DNA of 64,000 bases from assembly GCF_029873635.1 (NCBI RefSeq), contig NC_080426.1, forward strand, positions 52,094,093-52,158,092, read 5' to 3'. This DNA is from Malania oleifera (Eukaryota > Streptophyta > Magnoliopsida > Santalales > Ximeniaceae). Shown one piece after another: positions 32,786 to 44,329 of the stretch. The position numbers and the translations under genes are program-made. How positions within the stretch are numbered: position 1 is the stretch's first letter; each line of letters opens with the position of its first letter. The notes under the pieces were generated by a model, which was not told where the DNA came from, made no database searches, and saw nothing but the letters and a program-made list of their open reading frames with translations.

Positions 32786-34092
32786 TGTCACGCCCTGGAC
32801 CCGATATTGGGACCCAGGGGTGAATTAGTAACCTAACATGTCCTTGTATCAAACCAATCACCAATGAATACAATGAATGAGGGTTCGACCCCGTGGGGTT
32901 CCTAGGCACCCTATACACATCCATACACATGATAGATACATAGTGGAAAAAGGTATTTCTATACATATACAGTACCATACCAGAGTCTATACAAAAGGAA
33001 TGTAGGTTTCAATATACAAAATACCAACCCAGGTGTCAACCATATCCCAAAAAACAGCCCGATACAATCCTAATACTTACCCAGGTACTTACCGTAGTAC
33101 ACCGACCACTATGCTCCCAACTTAAGGACGCTAGTTCTGGTTACTCGAAGGACTTGAAAAATATGTATGTATAGCAGGGGTAAGACACCTCTCAGTAAGG
33201 CAGATACAGGTTATATCGATGTGTGGCATATGAGTGTTATCATGACACAAAACATAAACAGTTAAATGCAATTCCAGTATTTTCACAAAACAGTTCCAAT
33301 ACAGTGCATTCACGCACACACACATGATCAAGTGACCTGATGTCGTCACACCCTTCGACTCGAACCCGGCCCGCATTACACGGCATCCCCGGCACATGGT
33401 GTAGCCCCAGGCTCCCATGGCATCGTATCGGTACAACTGGTGGATCTACACCCTTCGGTGATCAGTTGATAAGGCTCATGTCCTCGGATATAGAGCCGGA
33501 CACTCTTTCCAAACATGGCTAGCGATTTCATACGCCATTGGATATACAGCTGGACACTCTTTCAGCATTTGGAACAATTCGAAACCCAGTTCCTATTGCA
33601 TTTCAAAAAAACACAAGCATGCATGCTCATATAACCAAACAAACCACACCCATTTGGTAATCTAAAATCATGATTTTCCAAACATAAATAGTTTAAATAA
33701 GTCAAGGCACAACCATCCCTATAACACAATATATATCACAATATATTTATTATTTTCCAAAAAAATGAAGGATGCAGCCCGTCGCCCCCTTTTTCCTAAA
33801 ACTGTAACGTGAAAAACCCATAATTTTACTTGTTAGATTTCCCCAAATGAGTAACCAAAATGCACACAGGACCGTGAACCACAGTTTTCGATTTCAAAAA
33901 TAACCAACATAAACTGAATCCTCTTACCTTTCCCCAAATAACAAATCCCAAACTCCAAGGCCTCTAGATAGCGAACCGAATTCCAAAACCTACATACCAC
34001 AGTACAAAACACGCTCACAACCCCGTTACCTACAAGACTACAGAATCAGAACTGAAAACTGAGCCTTACCTCGATTTTGGGCGAAAACCCAA
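32786..34092 (-). repeat. G3 3' LTR, first part
   Basis: Starts TGTCACGCCCTGGACC. The recurring gypsy LTR phrase 'gtaagacacctctcagtaagg' type block (33180) matches the equivalent place of G2. It is interrupted at 34092 by an opposite-strand LTR and resumes at 36298. Without the insert the LTR is about 1.8 kb. Confidence 0.8.
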
Positions 34093-34229
34093 TGTAGTGA
34101 CTCGAAGAATAATATTATTTAAATAATAAAGAGGGAGGAAAATGGAAACAGGAACAAAAGGAGGCAGTAGACTTCGCATTTTGGAGATAATGATAATAAT
34201 AATAATTTCAAGGAATTTCCAGAACTTGT

Positions 34230-34385
34230 TGATGAATACAGGGTTTCGTTGACGAGAAAATACCAAGAGAGGTTTTGGGGTAGCCTGAATTTTGTCGATG
34301 AGGGAATAGGGTTCGTCGAAAAAATTACTAAAAGATTCGTCGACGAGATGACGTGTCTCGTCGACGAAGGCCGCAGTATAAATAG
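34230..34385 (+). promoter_or_regulatory. Core promoter of the solo LTR with inverted repeat around an ACGT element
   Basis: Arms TTCGTCGACGAG (34336-34347) and CTCGTCGACGAA (34357-34368) enclose ATGACGTGT; a TATA box follows seven bases later (34376). Further degenerate copies (GTTGATGAA, TTCGTTGACGAG, TTGTCGATGAG, TTCGTCGAA) lie upstream from about 34227. Confidence 0.65.
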
Positions 34386-35075
34386 TGAAAACTTGAATTT
34401 TTATCCATTTTTAACACCGCTCTCTCTCTCTCTCTACATCCCTCTCTCACTTCGTTTCCGGGCCTGTTTCTCACCGGATCGAAGATCTGAGGCTACCACG
34501 ACGCTCCTGGTGAAGTTCTTTGCAAATCTGTCGGAGCTGATCGTTGGAAAAGTTGAGTTGGATTTCGTCCCAATCTCAGGGTAAGACATTTTATTTAGTA
34601 TTTGCCTTTCCCTCAGTTATAAGAAATGTTGTAGGTAAGAAAATTCTGATATTTTGTTATGGGGAATTGTGTTTTCAGGATGTTGAGCTAGGAACCCTGG
34701 GGGTACAGAGCCAGAATTTTATAGGGGTTTTTCAGAGTTAAGGTAAGGGAAATATGCTATGCTAGGAGTTTTTATAATGCTATCAGAGATTTCATAGACA
34801 CATATTTATACCAGTTTATTATACAGTATTTATAGAATATGAGTTTAAATGCTTGGGTGGCCTGAGTAGATTTTCATGAGATGAAGAAATTTATACAGCT
34901 TTTATAATGTATCATACTATACTGAATACACCGATATAGACAGTATATACAGTTTATATAGTTTTCCTAGTATATGGAGTTATACAGAATATACAGATAT
35001 AGTTATATATTTACAGAGATTATATAGAGAAATTTACAGGCATATACAACTTTTATACGAATAGTTTCATGAAAC

Positions 35076-35078
<3 letters not shown>

Positions 35079-35108
<30 letters not shown>
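35079..35108. repeat. (TA)n microsatellite
   Basis: A TA run inside the solo LTR, followed by TACATATACATA. Confidence 0.85.
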
Positions 35109-35123
<15 letters not shown>

Positions 35124-36238
35124 AGAGTTACTCAGCTCAGTATATATATCACAGCTTTATACAGAATAGTATATACAGAGTTATAGTATGCCATGTTTCC
35201 TATTACCATAACATACAGAGTATACAGATAGAGCATATAGACAGAGATACAGATAGATATACAGAGGTAGCATCAAGCTGCTACAGATATAGTATACAGA
35301 GATTACAGTATTTATAGTACAGAAAGATAGCGTTATGGTAATTTTGGAAACATGATGAAAACAGTAAAAGAGTATATATGTATATATGTATATAGTATCA
35401 GATCCTTGTGGAAAGATTACAGATAGATACAGTACAGATATAGATTACAGAGCACGGTACCGTTGCTATATACAGATAGAGTGCAACCACATATCTCAGA
35501 TAGTGTGTGGGTATCGTCAGCCATGCTCGGAGAGGATGCAGCCCCCCAGTTCACTGGATGGAAGGGGCCAGTTTTGACGAGGAAGTAGCCAGTCCCAAGC
35601 CTAGGAGTGGATGCAGTTTGGCCGGACTGAGATAGAGTAGAGTATATTGACTTATCTGGAGGGCAGACCAGATGAAGTCCCGCCTACGGGCTGCACAACC
35701 CTGTCATGAGGGATCAAATCATGACGTACAAAGTCCTAGGGAATAAAGCACTGTTATGTATATGTATATAGTTTTACAGTATATGATGAGTATAGTATGA
35801 TATTATCAGTATAAAAAGTAGAAAATACAGATGATATAGTATATTTTAAGTTGTGAAAGAAAGATATGCTTTACAGATTACTTATTGCATTACAGTTCAG
35901 TTACTATATAAAAGCATTCATAACTTAGTTGCCGCACACTAGTAATAGCATATTTCCACTTATTGAGCGTCGATTCACCCTATTAGTTTAACATTTTTCA
36001 AGTGAGCCAATTAGGCGAGCAGATTAAGCTCGCGAATAGAGAGTGTTTGATCACCCTGGTTATAGGGTGAGTTTTTGACAAAGTTGTGTATATTTTGAGT
36101 AGATGATGCTGAAGGGGTATTTTTGTATGGCTATAGTCTGTATACACCGGATTCTAGTATTGTATAGTATATATGTGAATGGTTGTATGATATGTGTTCC
36201 CGCTGCTTAGGTATGGATATGGATATACATATACATAT

Positions 36239-36271
<33 letters not shown>

Positions 36272-36297
36272 ATGGTTAGAATTTTGAGGGTGTTACA

Positions 36298-36407
36298 CCG
36301 AGAACGCCTGAAACGAAGATTCGATTCGTAGAACTTATAAAGAATCCTTCCCCGATCCTCGTGGTAATGTTAGATCAGCGATTCCCGCAACGTACGACAA
36401 AGAAATC

Positions 36408-36451
<44 letters not shown>

Positions 36452-36802
36452 TGAGTTCCTAGAGAGATAGAGAGAGGATTTGAGATTTCTTAACTGAGAA
36501 GTAATGAAAATATTTATTTATAGCCCCTTGATTTGGCCGCTCTCGTCGACGAGATGGCGTTCTCGTCGACAAGTCACTGAAGACAGTTCGTCGACGAGAA
36601 AGTGACCTTGTTGATGAGCCTGAGATTTTCGGGATCTCGAAACCTCTCGGCTTCTCCTCGTCAACGAGCTCCTGCATTTCATCGCCAAGCAACCTGAGGC
36701 CTTTGTCGACAAACTCTGGGTTCGTCGACGAAGCCTGCTCAATTTATCATTTTACCGTTCTCTTATTAATTTAATCCCTATATCATGGTTCAGGTTCTTA
36801 CA
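36298..36802 (-). repeat. G3 3' LTR, second part with promoter array
   Basis: Contains (GA)n at 36410-36446, a TATA-like CTATAAATAAAT on the minus strand near 36513-36524, and at 36541-36735 about eight TCGTCGACGA-type motifs. It ends GGTTCTTACA at 36802, before the polypurine tract. Confidence 0.8.
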
Positions 36803-37080
36803 TCCTCCCCTTCTTACAAAAATTTCGTCCTCGAAATTTGCAATCTCTCTTTCATGAACTCATTTATACACACAAATACACACTCGATTCCAGAAAGGAA
36901 AATGGCCATTATAATGCAGCCTCGTCACACCATTTACATACCCTCACTTTTGGTGGAGGAATACCGAGGTTACTTACATAAACCCTCTTAAGAGTTACTA
37001 TACTACACACACTCCCCAAGACTAACCACCTATTCCAAAACAAAGTAGGGTAATGTACGCGTACTCAAAACAACTGTGGA
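36803..37080 (-). other. G3 polypurine tract and 3' non-coding segment
   Basis: The minus strand reads AAGAAGGGGAGGA next to the LTR. The following aatttcgtcctcgaaattt block is the same family signature as in G2. No gene. Confidence 0.8.
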
Positions 37081-38490
37081 TATTTCCAACATATCTCTGC
37101 TTCCAATTCCTAGGAAGCTTCCTCAATCTCATGATTCTACCACAATACCTTAACTAACGGTATATCCTTGGTACGTAACTTTTGAACTTTATGGTCTAGA
37201 ATCCGAATAGGTACCTTTTTGTATGCTAAAGTATCCTCAATTTCCAAATCCTCATAACTGATGACATGTGATGGATCCAGCACGTACCTACACAACATGG
37301 ATACATGAAACACATCGTGGATCCTCAAGAGTTTTGGGGGCAGTGCAATCTTGTGAGCTACCGGACCCACTTGCTCAAGAATCTCGAATGGTCCAATATA
37401 CCTCAGGCTCAGCTTGCCCTTCTTCCCAAATCTCATCACCCAGTTCATCGAAGCAATTCTCAGAAATACCTTACCCCCCACCTTGAACTCCAACTCATGG
37501 CGGCGAACATCCGCGTAACTCTTCTGCCGACTTTGAGTTGATTTAATCCTATCCTGGATCAAACCCACCTTCTCAGACGCCTACTGCACGAGTTCAGGTC
37601 CTAACACCTGACGTTCACCAACCTCATCCCATTACAAAGGAGATCGACACATTTGACCATACAGAGCCCTAAATGGTGCCATCTCGATACTAGCCTGGAA
37701 GTTATTGTTATAGGCAAACTCTACTAGTGACATAAACTGTATCTAGCTACCACTGAAGTCTAACACACAAGTTCGCAACATGTCTTCCAAGATCTGTATT
37801 GTCCTTTCTGACTGTCCATCAATCTAGGGGTGGAACGCTGCACTAAAAGTAAGCTTCAACCCTAGTGCTTTCTGCAAACTCGTCCAGAATCGAGAAGTAA
37901 ACCTCGGGTCTTGGTTTGACACAATGGACACCGGCACCCTGTGCATTCTAACTATCTCACGCACGTACAAGTCTGCTAGCCTACTCAAAGGATAGCCAAC
38001 CTTTATCGGTAAGAAGTGAAAAGATTTTGTCAACCTGTCCACGATTACCCAGATAACATTCTGCTCGTGAAGCGTTGGCGGCAATTCGGTCACAAAGTCC
38101 ATGGAAATATGCTCTTATTTCCACTCCAGAATAGCTAAGGGCTGTGACGGCCCTGCCGGCCTCTGATGTTCAACCTTCACTTGCTGACATGTCAGACACT
38201 ATTCCACGAACTGAGCAATCTGCCTTTTTATACCATTCCACTAGAAGGTCTCGCGCATATCCCGAGACATCTTTGTACTATCGGATGTATTGTATACAAC
38301 GAACGATGCGTTTCCTCCAAAATCGTCCTTCTGATCTCATCGTCATTTGGAACACATAGCCCGATCCCAAACTGCAATACACCTCCCTCAGAGATGTTAA
38401 AATCCACAGCCAGTCCCTGCTGCACCTTTTCCACAATCTCAGCTAACTCCGCATCACTAGCCTGTGCGACTTTAATACGCTTAAACAAAG
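37081..38490 (-). pseudogene. pol: G3 integrase with chromodomain-like tail
   Basis: The H2C2 region and its linker are at 38228-38488. The core is open at 37824-38102 (MDFVTELPPTLHEQNVIWV; VSIVSNQDPRFTSRFW; FSAAFHP) and continues with stops through DGQSERTIQILEDML and [15 protein letters not shown]. The C-terminal part is open at 37137-37568 (GGKVFLRIASMNWVMRFG; HDVFHVSMLCRYV; LRTKDIPLVKVLW), ending in the start of a chromodomain-like tail with a stop replacing the codon after VLW. Defective. Confidence 0.88.
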
Positions 38491-38494
38491 TCAG

Positions 38495-39960
38495 CTAGAC
38501 CACCAAACTAGCAATGAAAGCCTGATCATCACCAACCACCATCTCAATACCGAGGCTTTCCAGATCTCGTCTGATGTGATGCTGAGTTACAAGCACAAAT
38601 GCTGCCGCACACTCTGACTTCCGACTCATCGCATTAACCACCATATTAGCTTTCCCTGGGTGAGAACTGATGGTGCAATTGTAGTCCTTGATCAGCTCAA
38701 GCCATCGTATCTGCCTTATATTCAACTCCTTCTACATGAAAAAGTATCTGAGGATTTTGTGATCAGTGAAAATCTCACATTGCACACCATACAAGTAGTG
38801 TCGCCAGATCTTTAGTATATATACCACAATAGCTAACTCCAGATCATTCGTAGGGTAATTCTTCTCATATTCTTTGAGTTGCCAAGAAGAATATGCTATT
38901 ACCTTACCTTGCTGCATAAGCACACACCCCAAACCTTTTAGAGACACGACGCTATAAATCAAAAAATCACCATCCCCTAAAGGAATGGTCAAAACTGGAG
39001 CAGTAACCAGACGGTGCTTGAGCTCCTGAAAACACTGCTCGCAATCACTGGTCCACTCAAACTCCACTCCCTTCCTAGTCGAACGTGTCAGAGGCTCAAG
39101 CAACTTAGAAAAACCCTCTACGAACTGACGATAGTAACCCGCCAGTCCTAGAAAACTCCGAACCTCCTGCACACTCTTCAGCTTTACCTAGTCAACTATA
39201 GCTTCGATCTTTCTAGGATCAATTGAGATACCACCCTTAGACACCACATGGCCTAAGAACGCAACCTGGTTCAACTAGAACTCACACTTCTTTAGCTTGG
39301 CATACAACTTTCTTTCCTGCAAAATCTGTAGTACCAACCTCATATGATTCTCACGCTCTTCCAAACTCCTCGAATATACCAGAATGTTGTCAATGAATAC
39401 CACTACAAATTGGTCCAAGTACTCATGGAAAACCCTGTTCATCAGATCCATGAACACTACCAGAGCATTCATCAACCCAAAAGGCATGACTAAGAACTCA
39501 TAGTGGCCATATCTGGTTCAGAAAGCAGTCTTCACCACATCTTCAGATCGAACCCTCACCTGATGATACCCTGATCGTAGGTAAATCTTCGAAAAAAATT
39601 GAGTCCCCTGTAGCTGGTCAAAGAGATTATAAATACGAGGCAATGGGTAGCGATTCTTCACAGTCACCTTATTGATCTCACAATAATAAATGCACATGCG
39701 CATCGACCCATCCTTCTTCTTCACAAACAGAATTGGAGCTCCCCAGGGCAAAACACTAGTCCGAATGAAGCCCTTGTCCAGTAATTCTTGCAACTGCTCC
39801 TTCAACTCCTGAAGTTCTACTAGAGCCATCTGGTACAAAGCTTTAGAGATCGGTGCCTTACTAGGTAGCAACTCTATCGCAAACTCCACCTCATGATCCA
39901 GAGGTAAACCGGGTAAATCTTCTAAAAACACATCCGGGAACTCGCTGACTACTCGAATAT
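38495..39960 (-). pseudogene. pol: G3 reverse transcriptase-RNase H, catalytic site changed
   Basis: RT begins at 39931 ([36 protein letters not shown]) and continues at 39275-39487, where the catalytic block reads [12 protein letters not shown]: the second Asp of FIDD is Asn. The thumb and RNase H are open at 38732-39172 ([52 protein letters not shown]) and 38495-38725. At least three frame breaks. Confidence 0.9.
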
Positions 39961-40074
39961 CCTTGAGCCTTAACTCATCCTACAGTGGTTCCCTCACGTA
40001 AGCCAGGTACCCCCGACATCCGCCCAAGAGTAGCCTCCTTGCCTGTAATGTCGATAGAATATGTGGCATCGAAC

Positions 40075-40696
40075 TCACACACGATCCCACAAACTCGTAC
40101 TCCTACCCCCAAGAGGTCTGAACACTACCACCTTCCTACGACAGTCGATCATGACATAACTAGAGAATAACCAATCCATCCCCAATATGATATCAAACCT
40201 CAACATGTCGTATACCACAAGATTCACCGGTAACAACTTTCCCTGAATCACCACTAGGCAGTCTTCTAACATCCTCCTACAGAATGATACACTCCCAGAT
40301 GGCGTAACTACCGATAATTCTTCTTTCATAACTCGGGTCTCAACCCCACACAGTTTCACAAAGTTAGCAAATATAAAGGAGTGAGTCGCACCTGAATCAA
40401 ATAAAACCACAGCTCTATTTAATATCAACATCATAGTACCTGTCGGTACATTCCCCATCTGCTCAGCGTCCATTAGAGTAAGCGAGTACATCCTTATCGA
40501 AGTTGTTTTCTCCTGATATGTCCCCTGGGATACCTGATTACTTCCCCGATTCTGACTCGAAGTGAGCGTACCCTTATTTGGTGCATGACAATCTTGAGCC
40601 ATGTGACCTGATTGATCACAGTTGTAGCAGTTACCTCCAAAAGGCTGGCACTCACCGTTATGCCATCTGCGGCACCTGGTACAACAATCACCAAAC
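40075..40696 (-). pseudogene. pol: G3 protease and zinc-knuckle end of gag
   Basis: One open stretch holds a Cys-rich CCTRCRRWHNGEC block, a CCHC knuckle (C-YN-C-DQSG-H-MAQD-C, spacing intact), and the protease with LFDSGATHSF and FDIILGMDWLF. Gag capsid should lie to the right but is replaced at 40697 by copia LTR, so the open frame starts with a few unrelated codons. Confidence 0.88.
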
Positions 40697-41438
40697 TGTT
40701 TTGAGAGTTTCATTGTACTCAGATTCTTGTAGCCTTCTTGTTGTATTTTGACGGTTCAAAACTGATTTGGATCGTTGTACCAAGCGTGGGTTGATCGCTT
40801 AGAGAGGTTTCTTTTCCTGAAAAAGAGGGATTATTGTAAAAGGCTTGCTCCGCTCAGAAAGGAGCATACATAGTGGAATCCTTTGGTGGAATTGACCAAA
40901 GGCGAGGACGTAGGCTGGGGATAAGCCGAACCTCATAAAACTTGGTGTTCTTCTTAACCCTACTCTATTTAATTTCTGCACTATGTATATTCTTGTGTAT
41001 GCTAAATGCAGATTGCAGGGCTTAAACACTGAAATCAAAGAAGACTCTTAATTTCTAAGAAAGTACATTTCAATTAACCGTTTGTGGAAATTCTCAAGGG
41101 AGTATGTTGGTTAATTTGTGAAAATCTTAATTAAGAGAACGCAATAAAATTCAATCCAAAGTTGGGTTTGCATACAAATTGCAGGGCTAATTACAAAAGT
41201 TGAAAGCAATTCAAAGAGTTGCAACTTCTTGGTTATTTCAGTTGTTGGTATTATGTGGTTGATTGGATTGTTTAAGTTTTCAACAAATTGTTGTGTGTTT
41301 TGGTTTTGATTGATAACTGATTAATTTATTTAATTTTTTCTATGAGTACTAAACAAGTAAGTAAAGGAAATTAAAAAGAACTTAAAATTTTCAAATAACC
41401 CAATTCACCCCCCTCTTGGGATCACTATTCTATTTTTA
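40697..41438 (+). repeat. S3 5' LTR, 3' portion only
   Basis: Aligns from TGTTTTGAGAG with 47622 onward to the LTR end. The first about 1.2 kb of the LTR (U3 with its TATA box) is missing, so the element has no promoter at its 5' end. The terminal CA has become TA. Confidence 0.88.
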
Positions 41439-41440
41439 AT

Positions 41441-41453
41441 TGGTATCAGGGCC
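41441..41453 (+). promoter_or_regulatory. S3 primer-binding site (initiator tRNA-Met)
   Basis: TGGTATCAGGGCC, one change from the normal TGGTATCAGAGCC, two bases after the LTR. Confidence 0.85.
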
Positions 41454-41495
41454 AGGTTATAGTAAATCTTAATAAGAAGCTATATAAAGATAAAA

Positions 41496-42966
41496 ATGGC
41501 ACACATAGGAATAACTCCCTTCAGAGAGGGTCAATCCTCAACCCGACCACCAATTTTTTGTGGAATGAACTATACTTTTTGGAAATAGCATATGAGAATA
41601 TATCTTCAAACTATGGATTGGAAAGCTTGGGAGGTTGTCACAGATGGTGACCTAATACCCTTTAAACTAGTAGATGGTCTAAAACATAATCTCTTGAGTA
41701 TTAGTCAACTTAATGATAAAGGGTTTAAAATTATCTTTAAGAAATACAAGTGTATAATACAAAACCCTAAAAATAATGAAATTTTATTCACAGCATATAG
41801 AACAAATAATGTGTATTGCATAAAACTTGATAATTTAATATCTCAAGATGTAACTTGCTTAGTTGCCCTAAATGAAAATAGATGACTTTGGCATAGAAGA
41901 TTAGGTCATACTAGCATGGACATTCTATCTAAACTATCAAAGAAAAATTTAGTGAAAGACTTACCAAATACTAAGTTTATCAAAGATAAAATTTGTGATG
42001 CTTGCCAACTAGGAAAACAAGTCAAGACACATTTTAAAAAGAAGAAACATATATCAACTAGTAGACCCTTAGAACTCATGCACTTAGACTTGTTTGGACC
42101 TACTAGAACTCAAAACTTAGGTGGAAAACAATATGCTTTTGTAATTGTTGATGAGTATTCTAGATATACATGGGTATTGTTTTTAGCCAACAAAAATGAA
42201 GCTTGTGATATGTTGATAACTCTTTGCAAGAAACTTCAAAAATGAGAAAGGATATAAAGTCACTAGTTTTAGGAGTGATCAAGGTAGAGAATTTAAAAAT
42301 AATGATGTTGAAAAATTTTGTAATGATCATGGCATAAACCATAATTTCTCAGCACCTAGAACTCCACAACAAAATAGAGTTGTGGAAAGGAAAAATAGAA
42401 CCCTTGAAGAAATGACTAAAATTATGTTAAATAAAAACAATTTACGTAAGTATTTTTGGGCTGAAGCTATAAATACAACTTGTTATGTAATAAATATGGT
42501 ATCTATTAGATCAAATCTAAACAAGACTCCTTATGAATTATGGAAAGGGAGAAGGCCTAACATAGCTTACTTCCATGTATTTGGGTGTAAATGTTTTGTT
42601 CTAAATAATAAAGATGACTTAGGGAAATTTGATGCCAAATCAGATGAAGGAATTTTCTTAGGATATTTTACAAATTGTAAAGCCTATAGGATATATAATA
42701 AAAGAACACTTACTATTGTTGAATCAATGCATGTGACTTTTGATGAATCAAATCCCTTTGTAAATGAAATCAAGAATGATGAAAATGAAGATATCATACA
42801 CAAGGTGGAAAATCTTGAAATTAAGAAAGAAAAAGAAGAAAACAATGAAAAAAACTTCAAAAGAAAAACCCACAGAAAATCAAGAATTACCAAAAGAATG
42901 GAAATACATAAGAAACCATCCTTAAGATCAAATTATTGGAGAACCTTCAAGAGGAATAACCACTAG
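41496..42966 (+). pseudogene. pol: S3 gag start fused to integrase
   Basis: ATG at 41496 (MAHIGITPFREGQSS). After EVVTDGDLIP the sequence jumps straight to FKLVDGLKHNLLSISQLNDKGF, the segment just after protease. The GAG-pre-integrase zinc region (WHRRLGHTSMDIL; CDACQLGKQVK) is intact apart from a stop at 41882. The core starts LELMHLDLFGPT...VIVDEYSR. A one-base frameshift is near 42241, after which SDQGREF and NRVVERKNRTLEEM give the later catalytic residues (all of D,D,E visible). The tail to 42966 includes SNLNKTPYELWKGRRPN. The family's usual gag and protease (over 700 codons) are missing. Confidence 0.88.
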
Positions 42967-43520
42967 ATCATCATTAAAGAATATATGCAACCATTATGTT
43001 TTCCTATCTCATGATGAAACCTTTGCCCCCGTAGCAAGAATGGAAGCAATTAGAATGCTCCTAGCCTATGCAGCCCATAAGGAATTCAAGCTATATCAAA
43101 TAGATGTAAAAAGTGTTTTCTTAAATAGGCATATAAATGAAGAGGTTTATATAAAACAACCACCAGGTTTTGAAGATCTAAAACATCCCAAGCACGTATT
43201 TTGATTAACTAAAGTCTTGTATGCTTTAAAACAAGCTCCTAGAGTTTGGTATGAGAGACTAAGCAAATTTTTACTCAAAAATGATTTTTCAAGAGGAATG
43301 GTACAAAACAAACATTTTATAAAGACCAAAAACAAAGATATGTTAATAGTTCAAATCTATGTTGATGATATCATATTTGGTGCCACAAATGAAGAACTAT
43401 ATAAAGAGTTTGCCACATGTATGCAAACAGAGTTTGAAATGAGTATCATGGAAAAGTTATTTCCTAAGGTTACAAATCAAACAAGCCAAAAATGGAAAAT
43501 TCATAAATCAAAATAAATAT
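42967..43520 (+). pseudogene. pol: S3 reverse transcriptase, N-terminally deleted
   Basis: After the integrase-RT linker (YVFLSHDE) the frame jumps to TFAPVARMEAIRMLLAYA, so the early RT fingers, about 70 codons, are gone. It continues KLYQIDVKSVFLN, a stop after HVF near 43202, then ALKQAPRVWYERL and the intact catalytic YVDD (IVQIYVDDIIFGAT). Another frameshift near 43460 separates it from RNase H. Confidence 0.88.
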
Positions 43521-43529
43521 ATTAAATAT

Positions 43530-44306
43530 ATGCTTAAAAAGTTTGATATGGAAGAAAGTAAACCCATAGGAACGCCTATGAGTACCTTAACAAGCCTTGA
43601 TAAAGATGAAAAGGGAAAACCAGTAGACGCAAAACATTATCGAGGAATGATAGGTAGTTTACTATATTTAACAGCTAGTAGATCCGATATCATGTTTAGT
43701 GTATGCAAGTGCGCTAGATTTCAATCAACACCTAAGGAATCTTATCAAGTTGTAGTTAAAAGAATTCTAAGATACTTGATAGGAACCCTTAATCTAGGCT
43801 TGGGGTATCCAAAGGACATTGATTTTGAAATGATAAGCTATTTAGACGCGGATTATGCCAGATGCAAAGTTGATAGAAAGAGTACAAGTGGCACATGTCA
43901 CTTCTTAGGAAGATCATTAGTATCATGGTTCTCAAAGAAACAAAACTCCATGGCCTTGTCAACCATTGAGGTTGAATATGTAGTAGCTGGGAGTTGTTGT
44001 GCGCAAATACTATACATGAAACAACAGTTAAAAGATTTCAATCTAGATTATCAAACAATACCAATTAAGTGTAACAACACAAGTGCGATAAACATATTTA
44101 AAAATCAAATTTCACACTCAAGAACCAAGCACATTGACATAAGACATCATTTTCTAAGAGATCATGTTCAAAAAGAAGACATAACTCTTGAATTTATAAA
44201 TACAAATAATCAATGGGCTGATATCTTCACTAAACCTCTCTCAGAAGATAAATTTATAAACATTAGAAGAGAGCTTGGTTTATTACACAGTAGAGAAATT
44301 GAGTAA
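43530..44306 (+). pseudogene. pol: S3 RNase H domain, open
   Basis: 258 codons open from MLKKFDMEESKPIGTPMST to the pol stop. Visible: YRGMIGSLLYLTASRSDIM, DADYARCKVDRKSTSG, KKQNSMALSTIEVEYVV, NTSAINIFKNQISHSRTKHID, HHFLRDHV, NNQWADIFTKPL. The catalytic acidic residues are largely kept, although the Ala-Glu-Ala segment has become IEVE. It is the best preserved copia domain in the window and ends at the natural pol stop, RRELGLLHSREIE. Confidence 0.88.
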
Positions 44307-44329
44307 AAGTCAAAATTTAAGAAAGATTA

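Larger units (their letters stand above)
34093..36297 (+). mobile_element. Gypsy LTR inserted in the G3 LTR (solo LTR)
   Basis: TGTAGTGACTCGAAGAATAA...TTTTGAGGGTGTTACA: both ends match the ends of the G2 LTR in the plus orientation. No internal region is attached, so it is a solo LTR. TATA GTATAAATAG is at 34376-34385, preceded by a perfect 12-base inverted repeat (34336-34347 and 34357-34368). The rest is AT/ACAG-rich (34900-35480). The flanking pentamers (CCCAA, CCGAG) agree at only three of five sites, so the duplication is unclear. Confidence 0.8.
32786..40696 (-). mobile_element. Ty3-gypsy element G3 (Tekay/Del-like), 5' truncated
   Basis: Minus-strand element: 3' LTR (32786-34092 plus 36298-36802), polypurine tract (36803), integrase, RNase H, RT, protease and zinc-knuckle end of gag (to 40696). 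The capsid part of gag, the primer site and the 5' LTR are missing: at 40696/40697 the sequence changes abruptly to the middle of an S3 copia LTR. Protein order and the chromodomain-like tail place it with G2. Confidence 0.9.

Noticed and set aside
34249..34741. Open frames in the solo LTR
   Set aside because: They overlap the promoter array, TATA box and leader of the LTR; no similarity to a protein is visible.
34088..36302. Target-site duplication for the solo LTR (CCCAA versus CCGAG)
   Set aside because: Only three of five bases match, so it is not reported as a duplication.
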